Shown here in pieces: positions 1 through 8,056 of a stretch of DNA of 64,000 bases; the first letter of the stretch is position 1; every line of letters begins with the position of its first letter. The notes under the pieces were generated by a model. It did not search any database and was not told the DNA's origin. It saw only the letters and a list, made by a program, of their open reading frames with translations. Source of the DNA: Halorubrum sp. 2020YC2 (GTDB lineage Archaea; Halobacteriota; Halobacteria; Halobacteriales; Haloferacaceae); the NCBI RefSeq assembly GCF_018623055.1, contig NZ_CP076019.1:1302001-1366000 (forward strand), in the 5' to 3' direction. The translations under genes and the position numbers were made by a program.

Positions 1-248
1 TGGACCACCTCGATCACGTCGTCGCGGGCCTCGGCGGGCGCGTGGTCGAGTATCTCGGTGTTCTTCGGCACCTTCGGGGAGCCGAACTCCGAGCAGGCGT
101 CGAGCTTGGCGCGTTCGAGGTCGTCGCGCTCGATTTCGCCCGCGAGGATGCGGTCGACGAGGTGCTCGCAGGTGCGGACGAACGCCTCGGAGTCGGCGTC
201 GTCGGACTCCGCTTCGGCGGCCGCGTCACCTGCCGCGTCGGTACTCAT
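1..248 (-). CDS. elp3: Elp3-type tRNA U34 carboxymethyl-modifying enzyme, N-terminal part only
   Basis: Reading leftward from the ATG at 248, the first 82 codons give a protein starting MSTDAAGDAAAEAESDDADS and continuing with FVRTCEHLVDRILAGEIE and FGSPKVPKNTEILDHAPAE. These match my memory of the N-terminal region of archaeal Elp3, a radical-SAM plus GNAT enzyme that starts cm5U modification of wobble uridine in tRNA. The gene runs off the left edge, so neither the radical SAM cysteines nor the acetyltransferase domain is visible. The segment is acidic, as expected for a haloarchaeal cytoplasmic protein. Family assignment rests on the conserved SPKVPKNTEIL stretch only. Confidence 0.75.
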   Translation of the reverse strand, partial: MSTDAAGDAAAEAESDDADSEAFVRTCEHLVDRILAGEIERDDLERAKLDACSEFGSPKVPKNTEILDHAPAEARDDVIEVV

Positions 249-439
249 TACCCTCCGATCGACGGGTTTCGGGGTTAAGCGTGTCGCACCGATACGTGAG
301 AGGAGTGAGTGTCCGCAGAAGGGTGAGAGTCGGCGCCACGGGTTCGATCGCTCAACGCCGCGTTTTCCGCCTCGACGACACGAGCTCAGAGTCCTCGGCC
401 GCTCGGCTGTATAGTGGTGTTATATCTTCTGAATTGCCG

Positions 440-930
440 ACGACACCACCGAAGCCCCAGCCTGGAGGCGGGCGCACGCTCGCCGCGGTCCTCACTCGGT
501 CGCTCACTCCGTTCGCTTCCTCGTTGCGGTCCTTGCGTCGTCATCAGAACGCGAAGCGTTCTGATTGGCTCACGAGAGCTCCGCTCTCGTGAACGCCTGC
601 GCCCGCCTCCCGACTGCCCCTTCGAGTCCCACCCGCCCGTAGGAAGACGGTCCTGCTCGCTCACTCCGTTCGCTGCGCGGGCTGCGACTTCCGTGCTCCC
701 GCTCGCTTCGTCGCCGGCGCGCAGCGCCGGCTGCTGGAGGGACCGAAGGTCCCTCCCTGCTCGCGGGAACGCGACCGCACCGCACCTCACGCCTCCCCAG
801 CCTCGTCGGCGGCTCCCGACGGTCGCCGCCGACTCCCTCGCGCGCGCCACTCGGCCGCGGTGCGGCCTCGCGGGCACGCGCCGCCGCAACCGCTCGGCAG
901 GGCTTTACGACCAAACCCGCTCGCTTTAGT
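440..930 (-). repeat. Structured noncoding repeat, left copy (inverted relative to 2473-2885)
   Basis: The reverse complement of this stretch aligns with 2473-2885. The core, about 601-800 against 2585-2790, looks roughly 90% identical by eye. It holds the same hairpins: a GGGACC-TTC-GGTCCC stem near 738-755, a GCCGGC stem just beside it, and a CCGT-CTTCCT-ACGG stem near 638-652. This copy has an extra block near 540-600 made of two palindromes (around GAACGCGAAGCGTTC and GAGAGCTCCGCTCTC). No plausible protein is encoded; the open frames here are low-complexity. It occupies almost all of the gap between elp3 and the Bax1-like gene. Outer and inner limits are approximate. It may be a miniature mobile element or an RNA gene. 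Confidence 0.6.
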
Positions 931-931
931 T
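923..931 (+). promoter_or_regulatory. Probable TATA element of the Bax1-like gene
   Basis: CTTTAGTTC lies about 27 bp before the GTG at 954, the usual distance for a leaderless haloarchaeal gene. It overlaps the inner end of the left structured repeat, so the repeat may carry or have donated this promoter. Weak match to a canonical TTTAWA box. Confidence 0.35.
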
Positions 932-953
932 CGGCCGCAGCGTTCTCCATTCC

Positions 954-2471
954 GTGTTACGGAAGGACCTCCTGCGCGTCTCTCGGGCTGGCGACGGCTA
1001 CCGCCCGCAGTTCACGGGGCGCGAACACCGCCCGCTCGCGGCGCGGGTCCTCGGGACGTTCGAGTCGCACGTCGGCGAGCGCCGCGGCGACCTCGACGAC
1101 GCGCTGGCGGAGCTGGAGGCCGACGCCGCCGCGCGGAACGGCGACTTCAAGCTCGTCCGCGGGCTCGCGGCGCTCGTCGAGCGCGAGTGCGAGTTCGAGA
1201 CGCGGGCGGCGGTCCCGCCGCGTCGCGTCCGGCGGGCCGCGTTCGAGGCCGCGGAGGCGGTCGGCGTCGCGAGCGAGGCGGAGCGGGAGGACGCGGTCGA
1301 CCGCGCGGCCGACGCGTTCGGGATCGACCCGGCGGACGTGGAGGCGTCGCTGTACGCCGACCGCGACGTCGAGCAGGTCCTCGCTGGCGCCGACGTGCGC
1401 TGGGACCCCGACACCCTGCTGGAGCAGTACGACCTCTCTCTGGCCCAGACCGCGCTGTTCGACGCCACCGAGGTCAGGGCGCGGTCGAACGACCCCAAGC
1501 GGCTCGTCTCCGCCGTCAAGCGCCTCCGGCTGATGTACGAGGTGGAGAAGACCCCCGAGGGACGCGAACTCGTCGTGACGGGCCCGGACCGGCTGTTCTC
1601 GCGCACGAGACGCTACGGGACCGCGTTCGCCAGACTGCTCCGGACGGTCGCGGAGTCGGCGGAGTGGGAGCTGACGGCGACGATCGACGACCGCGGCCGC
1701 GAGCGCACGATGCGCCTCTCCGAGAGCGACGTGACCGTGCCCGACGTGGAGCCGGTCGCGGAGCCCGACTTCGACAGCGGGGTCGAAGCCGACTTTGCCG
1801 GTCGGGTCCGCGGACTCGACCTCGACTGGACCTTGGTGCGCGAGCCGGAGCCGCTCGAAACAGGGGCGAGCGTGATGATCCCGGACTTCGCGTTCGACTA
1901 CGACCACGCCGACTTCCGGCTCTTCTTCGAGGTGATGGGCTTCTGGACGCCCGAGTACGTCGCAAAGAAGCTCGGCCAGCTCGCGGACGTGGAGGACGTG
2001 GACCTCCTCGTCGCCGTCGACGAGAGCCTCGGCGTGGGCGAAGAGATAGCCGCGCGCGACCACCGCGTCGTCACCTACTCCGGGACGGTCCGGGTGAAGG
2101 ACGTGGTCGACGTGCTCGACGAGTACGAGGCCGAGTTCGTCGCGGACGCGGCCGCGGCCCTCCCCGACTCGCTCTCGCCCGACGCCGACGCGATCGGGCT
2201 CGACGACCTCGCGGACGAACGCGGCGTGAGCGTCGAGGCGATAGCGGACAAGGCGTTCCCCGACCACGAGCGGATCGGCCGGACGCTCGTGCGGCCCGCG
2301 GTATTAGAAGCGCTCGATGCCGACATCGAGGCCGGGATGTCGCTCTCGGAGGCCGAAGCGGTCCTCGACGAGCACGGCGTCGACGACGCGAGCGCCGCGC
2401 TCTCGCGGCTCGGCTACCGCGTCGAGTGGGAGGGACTCGGCGGCGGGACGGTCCGGGAGAAGTCCGGGTAG
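954..2471 (+). CDS. Bax1-like (DUF790) nuclease
   Basis: A 505-residue protein of the DUF790 family. Members pair with the XPB helicase in archaea (Bax1) and cut DNA at bubble or fork structures during nucleotide excision repair. A PD-(D/E)xK nuclease core is visible: PDF around residues 310-312, FFEVMGFW with its Glu near 326, and the lysine pair in YVAKKL near 337. The N-terminal two thirds (ALFDATEVRARS, LVSAVKRLRLMYEVEKT) are the conserved DUF790 part; the tail ends VEWEGLGGGTVREK. The GTG at 954 is chosen because MLRKDLLRVSRAG is the typical family start and a TATA-like element sits 27 bp upstream. No XPB gene is visible in the window. The gene stands alone between two inverted noncoding repeats. 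Confidence 0.85.
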   Translation: MLRKDLLRVSRAGDGYRPQFTGREHRPLAARVLGTFESHVGERRGDLDDALAELEADAAARNGDFKLVRGLAALVERECEFETRAAVPPRRVRRAAFEAAEAVGVASEAEREDAVDRAADAFGIDPADVEASLYADRDVEQVLAGADVRWDPDTLLEQYDLSLAQTALFDATEVRARSNDPKRLVSAVKRLRLMYEVEKTPEGRELVVTGPDRLFSRTRRYGTAFARLLRTVAESAEWELTATIDDRGRERTMRLSESDVTVPDVEPVAEPDFDSGVEADFAGRVRGLDLDWTLVREPEPLETGASVMIPDFAFDYDHADFRLFFEVMGFWTPEYVAKKLGQLADVEDVDLLVAVDESLGVGEEIAARDHRVVTYSGTVRVKDVVDVLDEYEAEFVADAAAALPDSLSPDADAIGLDDLADERGVSVEAIADKAFPDHERIGRTLVRPAVLEALDADIEAGMSLSEAEAVLDEHGVDDASAALSRLGYRVEWEGLGGGTVREKSG

Positions 2472-2472
2472 A

Positions 2473-2885
2473 GTATTTAAACCGTCGCGGTGGCGCGTGC
2501 CTGCGAGCGGCCGCCCTCGGCGGCCGCGAGGAGCACGCGCGAGGGAGTCGGGCGGCCGGAGCGAAGCGGAGGCCGACCGACGAGGCTGGGGAGGTGTGAG
2601 GTGCTGTGCGGTCGCGTTCCCGCGAGCAGAGAGGGACCTTCGGTCCCTCCAGCAGCCGGCGCGCAGTGCCGGCGACGAAGCGAGCGGGAGCACGGAAGTC
2701 GCAGCCCGCGCAGCGAACGGAGTGAGCGAGCAGGACCGTCTTCCTACGGTCGGGTGGGACTCAAAGGGGCAGCCGTGAGGCGGGCGTAGGCGACGCAAGG
2801 ACCGGAAGGAGCGAGCGAAGCGAGCGACTGAGAACCGCAGCGAGCGTACGGCCGCCTCACGGCTGGGGCTTTGGAGGTGTTCACC
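2473..2885 (+). repeat. Structured noncoding repeat, right copy; possible ncRNA gene
   Basis: It begins directly after the stop of the Bax1-like gene with a strong TATA-like TATTTAAA (2474-2481). About 27 bp later comes a GC hairpin, GCGGCCGCC-CTC-GGCGGCCGC (about 2508-2528). Further stems follow: AGGGACC-TTC-GGTCCCT (about 2631-2647), GCCGGC-loop-GCCGGC (about 2655-2673) and ACCGT-CTTCCT-ACGGT (about 2729-2744). The same stems occur, some with altered bases on both sides, in the inverted copy at 440-930. It could be a multicopy RNA gene with its own promoter, a miniature mobile element, or a degenerate repeat. I do not recognise a named family. Confidence 0.6.
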
Positions 2886-2975
2886 GCCGATCTGCGAGCA
2901 ACTGTTTATAAGCAAGCGGCTGGGGGCTTTGGAGGTGTTCACCGCCGATCAGCTATCGACTATTTATAAGCAGTA
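2862..2975 (+). repeat. Two tandem copies of a 57-bp unit, each with a TATA-like box
   Basis: GCTGGGGCTTTGGAGGTGTT starts at 2862 and recurs, with one extra G, at 2919. Both continue into TTCACCGCCGATC, then about 10 variable bases and a TTTATAAGCA box (about 2904-2913 and 2963-2972). The first unit merges with the 3' end of the structured repeat. A diverged version on the other strand (GGCTGGGGCTTC) closes the left copy near 452-463. The second box has no plus-strand gene behind it, since the next gene reads leftward and ends at 2999. Confidence 0.6.
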
Positions 2976-2998
2976 AACCGACTTGCTAACACGATCCC

Positions 2999-3553
2999 TC
3001 ACTCCACGATCGGCAGGTCCGCTCGACTCCCTTTCGGAACCACGGAACGCAGTTCGTCGTAGAGGTACAGCCCGACCCCGATCGGCACGCTCTCACCCGC
3101 GACCTCGTGGGTCGCGATCAGGTACCCCCAGTCGCCCTCCCACTCGGGGATGTCCTGGTCGTCGCCCGCCGCGAAGGTCGACGCCTGCTCCGGACCCAGT
3201 TCGATCACGTTCTTCGTCGCGCGCGCGCCGAACCGTGAGACCGCCCGCCCGGTCGGCTTCCAGTGCTCCTGTCGCGTGCGGAGGAACGTCATCCCGACCG
3301 CCTCCACCTCGCTCGGGTCGGTCGCCTCGCCGTTGAAGATCCAGATCTTCCCGGCCCCCTTCTCCCAGAAGGTGTACTCCGCGAAGACCTCCCTGCCGAT
3401 TCCGAACCGTTCGTCCCACCAGTCGAGGACCTCCTCGCGGCTCGCGCGGCCCTCTACCTCGCGGTCGGCCGGCGTCTCCGGCAACCGGTCGAACTGCTGG
3501 CCGTCGTTGGTGGGAGCGTCGCCGGCGTCGCCGCCGGAATCGCCGTCGCTCAT
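2999..3553 (-). CDS. Small conserved protein paired with the RNA m5C methyltransferase
   Basis: A 184-residue protein (MSDGDSGGDAGDAPTNDGQQ...) whose ATG at 3553 overlaps the end of the methyltransferase gene by 4 bp, so the two are probably translationally coupled. Visible blocks include LDWWDERFGIGREVF, FWEKGAGKIWIF and TFLRTRQEHWKPTGRAVSRF, then a compact C-terminal region ending VPIGVGLYLYDELRSV. Size, aromatic content and position suggest a PUA-like RNA-binding partner of the methylase. This is an inference from context; no catalytic motif or metal ligands are seen. I recall it as a haloarchaeal DUF (possibly DUF7122) but am unsure of the number. Confidence 0.7.
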   Translation of the reverse strand: MSDGDSGGDAGDAPTNDGQQFDRLPETPADREVEGRASREEVLDWWDERFGIGREVFAEYTFWEKGAGKIWIFNGEATDPSEVEAVGMTFLRTRQEHWKPTGRAVSRFGARATKNVIELGPEQASTFAAGDDQDIPEWEGDWGYLIATHEVAGESVPIGVGLYLYDELRSVVPKGSRADLPIVE

Positions 3554-4497
3554 GCGGCCACCTCGCCGTCGCTCGTGCCCTCCTCTCCTTCCCCGCCCAC
3601 GCGAAGCTTCGCGCAGAAGAACCCGCCCGTGTCGTTGCGGTGCGGGTAGACGCGCTTCGCGCGCGTCACCGACTCGTCGTACGTCTCGCCCTCCCACTCG
3701 GTGACGCCGGGGTCGGTGTCGAGCGGCAGGTCGAAGGCCACGAGTTCGCAGTCCTCCGCGTCGAGGACGTGGTCGAGGACGGCCTCGTTCTCCTCGGGCG
3801 CGAACGTACAGGTGGAGTAGACGACGACCCCGCCGGGGCGAGTCGCCTGAACCGCCCGGACCAAGATCCCCTTCTGGATGCCCGCGACCGCGTGGACGTG
3901 GTCGAGCGTCCACTGGTCGAGCACGTCCGGGTTCTTGCGGCAGGTGCCCTCACACGAGCAGGGGGCGTCGACTAAGGCGCGGTCGAACTCGTCGAACGCC
4001 AGCGGCTTCGTCGAGAAGTTGCGCGCGTCCTGGTTCGTGACGATCGTGTTCGTGATCCCGAGCCGCTCCGCGTTGTGGCGGAGCGCGGAGAGCCGCCCGA
4101 GGTTGTTGTCGTTGGCGACGACGGTCCCCTCGTCGTCCATCGCGTCCGCGATCTGGGTCGTCTTGCTGCCGGGCGCCGCGCAGGCGTCCCAGACGCGCTC
4201 GCCCGGCCGGGGGTCGAGCGCGAGTCCGGGCAGCACGGACACCTCCTCCTGCCCGTGGGTCCAGCCGTGGACGTACGGCCAGTTGCCGCCGGGGTTCCCG
4301 TCGAGGAGCTCGAAGAGCCCGTCGTGCCAGTCGACCGGCTCGTACGCCACCCCCGCCTCGTCGAACGCCTCGCGGACGCGGTCGGGAGTCGCCGCGATCC
4401 GGTTCGTGCGCACGACCGAGGGGAGGGGCCGGTCGCACGCCGCCCGGAACGCGTCGACGTCGTCGACGAGCGACTCGTATCGGTCGAGCGGATTCAT
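3550..4497 (-). CDS. NOL1/NOP2/Sun-family RNA (cytosine-5) methyltransferase
   Basis: A 315-residue SAM-dependent RNA methyltransferase that places m5C on rRNA or tRNA. Motif I DACAAPGSKT (residues 104-113) binds SAM. Motif IV DAPCSCEGT holds the release cysteine C180, and motif VI YSTCTF holds the nucleophile C230, the two-cysteine signature of this family. NPGGNWPYVHGW near residue 68 is typical of the archaeal NSUN6/RsmB group. The protein lacks the long NusB-like N-terminus of bacterial RsmB, so it is the short archaeal form. It is first in a two-gene unit with the small protein that overlaps it by 4 bp. Substrate (tRNA versus rRNA) cannot be told from sequence. Confidence 0.88.
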   Translation of the reverse strand: MNPLDRYESLVDDVDAFRAACDRPLPSVVRTNRIAATPDRVREAFDEAGVAYEPVDWHDGLFELLDGNPGGNWPYVHGWTHGQEEVSVLPGLALDPRPGERVWDACAAPGSKTTQIADAMDDEGTVVANDNNLGRLSALRHNAERLGITNTIVTNQDARNFSTKPLAFDEFDRALVDAPCSCEGTCRKNPDVLDQWTLDHVHAVAGIQKGILVRAVQATRPGGVVVYSTCTFAPEENEAVLDHVLDAEDCELVAFDLPLDTDPGVTEWEGETYDESVTRAKRVYPHRNDTGGFFCAKLRVGGEGEEGTSDGEVAA

Positions 4498-4592
4498 GGC
4501 TCCCCTTTCGCGGCGGGCCGTTAGACGGTTTCGGGACTCGCGCGCTCGCCTCGCGCCCCATCTTTAGGTCCGGTCCGCGCGTAGCGCCGCGC

Positions 4593-5330
4593 ATGGCGCG
4601 CATCTCCGTCGTCAACGACGTATCGCTGAAGGAGCCGACGCTGGTGGAGGGGTTCCCCGGCGTCGGGCTCGTGGGGAAGATCGCGACCGACCACCTCATC
4701 GACGCCCACGGGATGACCCACTACGCGAACGTCCACTGCGACGCCCTCCCGCCGGTGGCGGTCTACCGCGAGTCCGAGACGGCCGCGACGACGCCGGTGC
4801 GGCTGTACGCGGACCCCGAGAACGACCTCGTCGCGCTCCGCAGCGACGTGCCCGTGAAGCCGGGCGCGGCGACGGAGGTCGCGGCGTGTCTCGGCTCGTG
4901 GTTCGACGAGGTCGACCTGTTCCCGGTGTTCCTGTCCGGACTCGGCCGCGAGAAGGACGAGTCGCCCCCGGAGCTGTACGGGATCGCGACCGGCGACGGC
5001 GGCGAGGCGCTGGGGCGCGCCGAGGTGTCGGAGCCGTCCGAGTCCGGGCTCGTCTCCGGCCCGACGGGCGCGATGCTCGCGGCCGCGCTGGAGGACGACC
5101 GCGACGCGGTCGGTCTCGTCGTCGAGTCCGACCCGCAGTTCCCCGACCCCGAGGCCGCGCGCGTGCTCATCCTCGACGGCATCGACCCCATCACCGGGGT
5201 CGAGACGCCGACCGACGGGCTCGTCGAGCAGGCGAGCGAGATCCGGGACGCGAAACAGCAGCTCGCGGAACAGATGCGACGGGCGACCGAGGAGAGCTCG
5301 CAGGCCGAGCCGCTGAAGATGTTCCAATAG
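4593..5330 (+). CDS. PAC2-family proteasome assembly chaperone homologue
   Basis: A 245-residue protein of the PAC2 family, with the signature FPGVGLVGKIATDHLI at residues 20-35 and the later FLSGLGREKDESPPELYGIA and GLVSGPTGAMLAAAL blocks. Archaeal members (PbaA/PbaB type) bind C-terminal HbYX-like tails and are linked to proteasome assembly or related complexes. The C-terminus (residues about 205-245) is a charged helix rich in Glu and Gln, QLAEQMRRATEESSQ, ending LKMFQ. It is divergently transcribed from the methyltransferase pair with a 95-bp gap. TATCTTTAGGTCC-like sequence about 30 bp before the ATG may be its promoter. Specific partner unknown. Confidence 0.85.
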   Translation: MARISVVNDVSLKEPTLVEGFPGVGLVGKIATDHLIDAHGMTHYANVHCDALPPVAVYRESETAATTPVRLYADPENDLVALRSDVPVKPGAATEVAACLGSWFDEVDLFPVFLSGLGREKDESPPELYGIATGDGGEALGRAEVSEPSESGLVSGPTGAMLAAALEDDRDAVGLVVESDPQFPDPEAARVLILDGIDPITGVETPTDGLVEQASEIRDAKQQLAEQMRRATEESSQAEPLKMFQ

Positions 5331-5382
5331 GGGCGACGACCGGCCGCCCCATCGGCGGGCGAGCGAATCCCGGCCGACCCCG

Positions 5383-6768
5383 CTACCGATCGGACGACCC
5401 GCCCGCGGCGTCGTCCTCCAACTCGTCGAGGATCGGCCGATACTTCAGCTGGACCTCGTCCCACTCGCGGTCGGGGTCGGAGTCGGAGACGATGCCGACG
5501 CCCGCGAACAGCGTGGCGCGGCGGCGGCTCGCGACGGCCGAGCGGATCGCGACCGCGAACGCGCCGTTGCCCGCGGCGTCGATCCAGCCGACCGGCGCGG
5601 CGTACCAGCCGCGGTCGAACGGCTCCGTCTCGCGGATCGTCGCCAGCGCGCGGTCCGGCGGCAGCCCGCCGACCGCGGGCGTCGGGTGAAGCGCCTCGAC
5701 GAGGTCGAGCACGTGGCGGTCCGCGTCGAGCTCGGCGGTGATCGGCGTGTGGAGGTGCTGGACGGTCGCGAGGCGGCGGACGCGACGCTCGCCCGCCGAG
5801 GTCGACGCCGCGAACGGCTCCAGCTGGTCGCGGACCGTCTCCGCGACCAGCTCGTGTTCGTGGACGTTCTTCTCGTCGTCGAGCAGCTCCTGCGCGAGCC
5901 ACTCGTCCTCGGCCGGCGTCTCGCCGCGCCCGGTCGTCCCGGCGAGCGCGTCCGTCTCGACCGTCCGACCGCGGAGCGAGACCAGCCGTTCGGGCGTGGC
6001 GCCGAAGAAGGCGCTGTCGCCGGCCGGGGGCTCGAACCAGTAGCGGTGGCAGTCGGGGTACTTCTCCGCGAGGCGTTCGAGGGTCGCCGCGCGCGAGAAG
6101 TCGGCCGCGAGGTCCGTCTCAAGCGCCTGCGCCAACACCACCTTCTGAAGGTCGCCGTCGCGGATCCTGTCGACCGCGGCGGCGACGCTCTCCCGCCACG
6201 CCTCGGGGCTCGTCGTCCGGTGGCTCTCGCGGATTCCCGGTCGAGGCGGACGCGAGCCGGGAGCGCCGGCCCCGCGTGCGGTCTCGACCGAGTCCAGCGC
6301 GGCGAACCGGTCGACCTCGTGCGCTAACCGGTCCTCGACGGCCGCGACGTCGGCGTCGGCGCCGACCGCGTTGACCGTCAGCCACGCGCCGTTGTCAGCG
6401 ACCGTCAGCTGAACCCGCGGCAACACGAACCGCGCCTCCGGGAACGGCTCCCACGGGTCGCCGTCGCACGCGCCCTCGTGGAAGGAGAAGCCGCCGAAGA
6501 CGCGGGGGCGGGCCGCCTCGGTGCCGGCGTGGACGTCGCCGGCCTCGAACAGCTCCGTCGCTGCCTCGCGGATCGACGCAAACCGGTCGCCGCCGGAGGC
6601 GGTCAGCGTCGCGGCCGCGCCGCCGCCGAGCACCAGCGCGTCGTCGGGGGCGCTCCAAGTCGTGCTCGGGGACGGGAGCGCGTCGAACGCCGCCGCGAAC
6701 GCCGGCTCGTCGATCCCTGTGGTCCGGCTGACCAGCGGCGACGACGACCGAGAGCGCGCCCGTTCCAT
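5383..6768 (-). CDS. menF: Isochorismate synthase (MenF)
   Basis: A 461-residue chorismate-binding enzyme converting chorismate to isochorismate, the first dedicated step to menaquinone. Family landmarks are visible in order: DGDLQKVVLAQAL, FFGATPERLVSLRG, TDALAGTTGRGETPAEDEWLAQELL, KNVHEHELVAETV, VQHLHTPITAEL, ALHPTPAVGGLP and GWYAAPVGWID. HPTPAVGG is strongly diagnostic of this group over anthranilate synthase. The N-terminal 130 residues are the less conserved domain. It reads toward the PAC2 gene and ends 52 bp from it. No menD follows; the only other pathway gene visible is menE at 13963, on the opposite strand. An ATG at the very start (MERARSRSS) is used, though the first 15 residues are poorly constrained. 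Confidence 0.9.
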   Translation of the reverse strand: MERARSRSSSPLVSRTTGIDEPAFAAAFDALPSPSTTWSAPDDALVLGGGAAATLTASGGDRFASIREAATELFEAGDVHAGTEAARPRVFGGFSFHEGACDGDPWEPFPEARFVLPRVQLTVADNGAWLTVNAVGADADVAAVEDRLAHEVDRFAALDSVETARGAGAPGSRPPRPGIRESHRTTSPEAWRESVAAAVDRIRDGDLQKVVLAQALETDLAADFSRAATLERLAEKYPDCHRYWFEPPAGDSAFFGATPERLVSLRGRTVETDALAGTTGRGETPAEDEWLAQELLDDEKNVHEHELVAETVRDQLEPFAASTSAGERRVRRLATVQHLHTPITAELDADRHVLDLVEALHPTPAVGGLPPDRALATIRETEPFDRGWYAAPVGWIDAAGNGAFAVAIRSAVASRRRATLFAGVGIVSDSDPDREWDEVQLKYRPILDELEDDAAGGSSDR

Positions 6769-6912
6769 GCGTGTCGAGTCGGGACCGCGGACCCTTTATC
6801 CTGACTATCGGGGCGGGGAAACGGGGGAAGTGGCGCGTCGAGGGCGGTCGGTCGGCGGCGAGGCGGCCTGAACAGCGACGGTGGGGCGGCCCGAGCGGCG
6901 ACGGCGGCCTCG

Positions 6913-7527
6913 TCAGCTGTAGCGCTCCTCGTTCCAAGGGTTCGCGGTGTCGCTGTACCCCCGCTTCTCCCAGTATCCGAGCTCCTTCTCGGTGAGGAAC
7001 TCCACGCCGGAGACCCACTTCGCGCCCTTGTAGGCGTACTTGTGCGGCGTGACGACGCGTATCGGGCCGCCGTGGTCGGCGGGGAGGTCGTCGCCGTCGT
7101 AGCCGTAGGTGAGCTGGACGCCCTGCCTCGTGCACTCGTCGAGCGGGAGGTCGGTCGTGTAGCCGTCGAGCGCGTGGAACATGACGTGCTCGGCGTCGTC
7201 GCGGACGCCGGCCCGCTCCGCGAGTTCGACGAAGGAGACGCCCGTGAACTCGCAGTCGAACTTGCTCCATCCCGTCACGCAATGGAAGTCCTGCCGCTGG
7301 GTGACGGCCGGGAGGTCGCGGAACTCGTCGAGCGAGAGGGCGAGCGGCTCCTCGACCGCGCCCCACACGTCAATTTCGAACGTCTCCGGGCCCCACGACG
7401 GCGTTCCGCTCTTCGAGAGGACGGGGAACCCGTCCGTCTCGCGCTGGCCCGGCGGGAGCCGGTCGTCGCCGTACTCGCGGTAGAGGTCCGTGAGGTCCTC
7501 CACGGAGTCGGTCCGAGATGCGGTCAT
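6913..7527 (-). CDS. Sulfite-oxidase-like molybdopterin oxidoreductase (YuiH/MsrP catalytic-subunit type)
   Basis: A 204-residue single-domain molybdoenzyme. C83 in DFHCVTGWSKFDCEFTG is the expected cysteine ligand of molybdenum. VMFHALDGYTTDLPLDEC, GGPIRVVTPHKYAYKGAKWV and FLTEKELGYWEKRGY are conserved in this family. There is no Tat or Sec signal at the N-terminus (MTASRTDSVEDLTDLY), so it is probably cytoplasmic, unlike bacterial MsrP. The substrate (sulfoxide, sulfite or other) is not evident. It stands alone, with a 144-bp spacer to menF in which I see no gene, and an AT-rich intergenic region upstream. Confidence 0.82.
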   Translation of the reverse strand: MTASRTDSVEDLTDLYREYGDDRLPPGQRETDGFPVLSKSGTPSWGPETFEIDVWGAVEEPLALSLDEFRDLPAVTQRQDFHCVTGWSKFDCEFTGVSFVELAERAGVRDDAEHVMFHALDGYTTDLPLDECTRQGVQLTYGYDGDDLPADHGGPIRVVTPHKYAYKGAKWVSGVEFLTEKELGYWEKRGYSDTANPWNEERYS

Positions 7528-7709
7528 GAGATCCGATACGGCCCGGACCGACGTATGAATGTCGCTCTCGGAGGCGACACCGCACGCGGACTGCCACCTC
7601 CGGTAGCGACGCCGACGCTGTTCGGTGTATCAAAATATGAGTTTTATCTACAATAAATAGAGTTCTACAGATCAGTTCTAAAATTCTCAATACGCTCATC
7701 TACGACGCC

Positions 7710-7718
7710 ACTTTTATA
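7710..7718 (+). promoter_or_regulatory. TATA box of the ribbon-helix-helix gene
   Basis: CTTTTATATG overlaps an in-frame ATG at 7718 and lies about 33 bp before the ATG at 7749. A start codon inside a TATA box cannot be transcribed from that promoter, which decides for the downstream start. The preceding 80 bp are AT-rich compared with the rest of the window. Confidence 0.6.
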
Positions 7719-7748
7719 TGTACTATGCTACAAGAGCCGAACAGCAAA

Positions 7749-7963
7749 TGCCACGAGTGAAGATAACGGTGCCGGAGCATCTGGAGATGCAGATCGCCCA
7801 GATGGTCGAGGAAGGGGAGTTCCTCAACCGCGAGGAGGCGGTCGAGGAGCTGCTGTCAACGGGCATCAAGGCGTACAAGACGAGCGGCCCGAGAGACGAC
7901 GACGACTCCAACGGCTTCGAGGACGAGGGAATGATGGGCCACGAAGACGAGTACGTCTTCTGA
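7749..7963 (+). CDS. Ribbon-helix-helix (CopG-like) DNA-binding protein
   Basis: A 71-residue protein, MPRVKITVPEHLEMQIAQMV at the start, with the classic RHH layout: a beta strand (VKITVPE), then two helices (LEMQIAQMVEEGEF and NREEAVEELLSTGIKAY). RHH proteins dimerise and contact DNA through the paired strands, usually as small transcription regulators. The tail (DDDDSNGFEDEGMMGHEDEYVF) is acidic and probably unstructured. The upstream in-frame ATG at 7718 is rejected because it lies in the TATA box. It precedes the UPF0058 gene by about 90 bp on the same strand; each has its own promoter-like element. Target genes are unknown. Confidence 0.75.
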
Positions 7964-8024
7964 CCAACGCCGCGAGAGTTCGTCCGGCCGCGAACGCAGA
8001 ACCGTGCGTATCGGCCTCAACAAC

Positions 8025-8033
8025 GCTTAAAGG
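8025..8033 (+). promoter_or_regulatory. TATA box of the first UPF0058 gene
   Basis: GCTTAAAGG is centred about 28 bp before the ATG at 8057, fitting a leaderless transcript separate from the RHH gene. Confidence 0.45.
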
Positions 8034-8056
8034 GCCTACAGACCGTATCCGAGGGT

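Noticed and set aside
414-950. Open frames of up to 171 codons in the left structured repeat
   Set aside because: They are low-complexity Ser/Arg/Pro sequences read through hairpins that recur in a noncoding copy.
7718-7748. Longer start for the RHH protein (MYYATRAEQQ)
   Set aside because: That ATG overlaps the TATA box and would be upstream of the transcript start.
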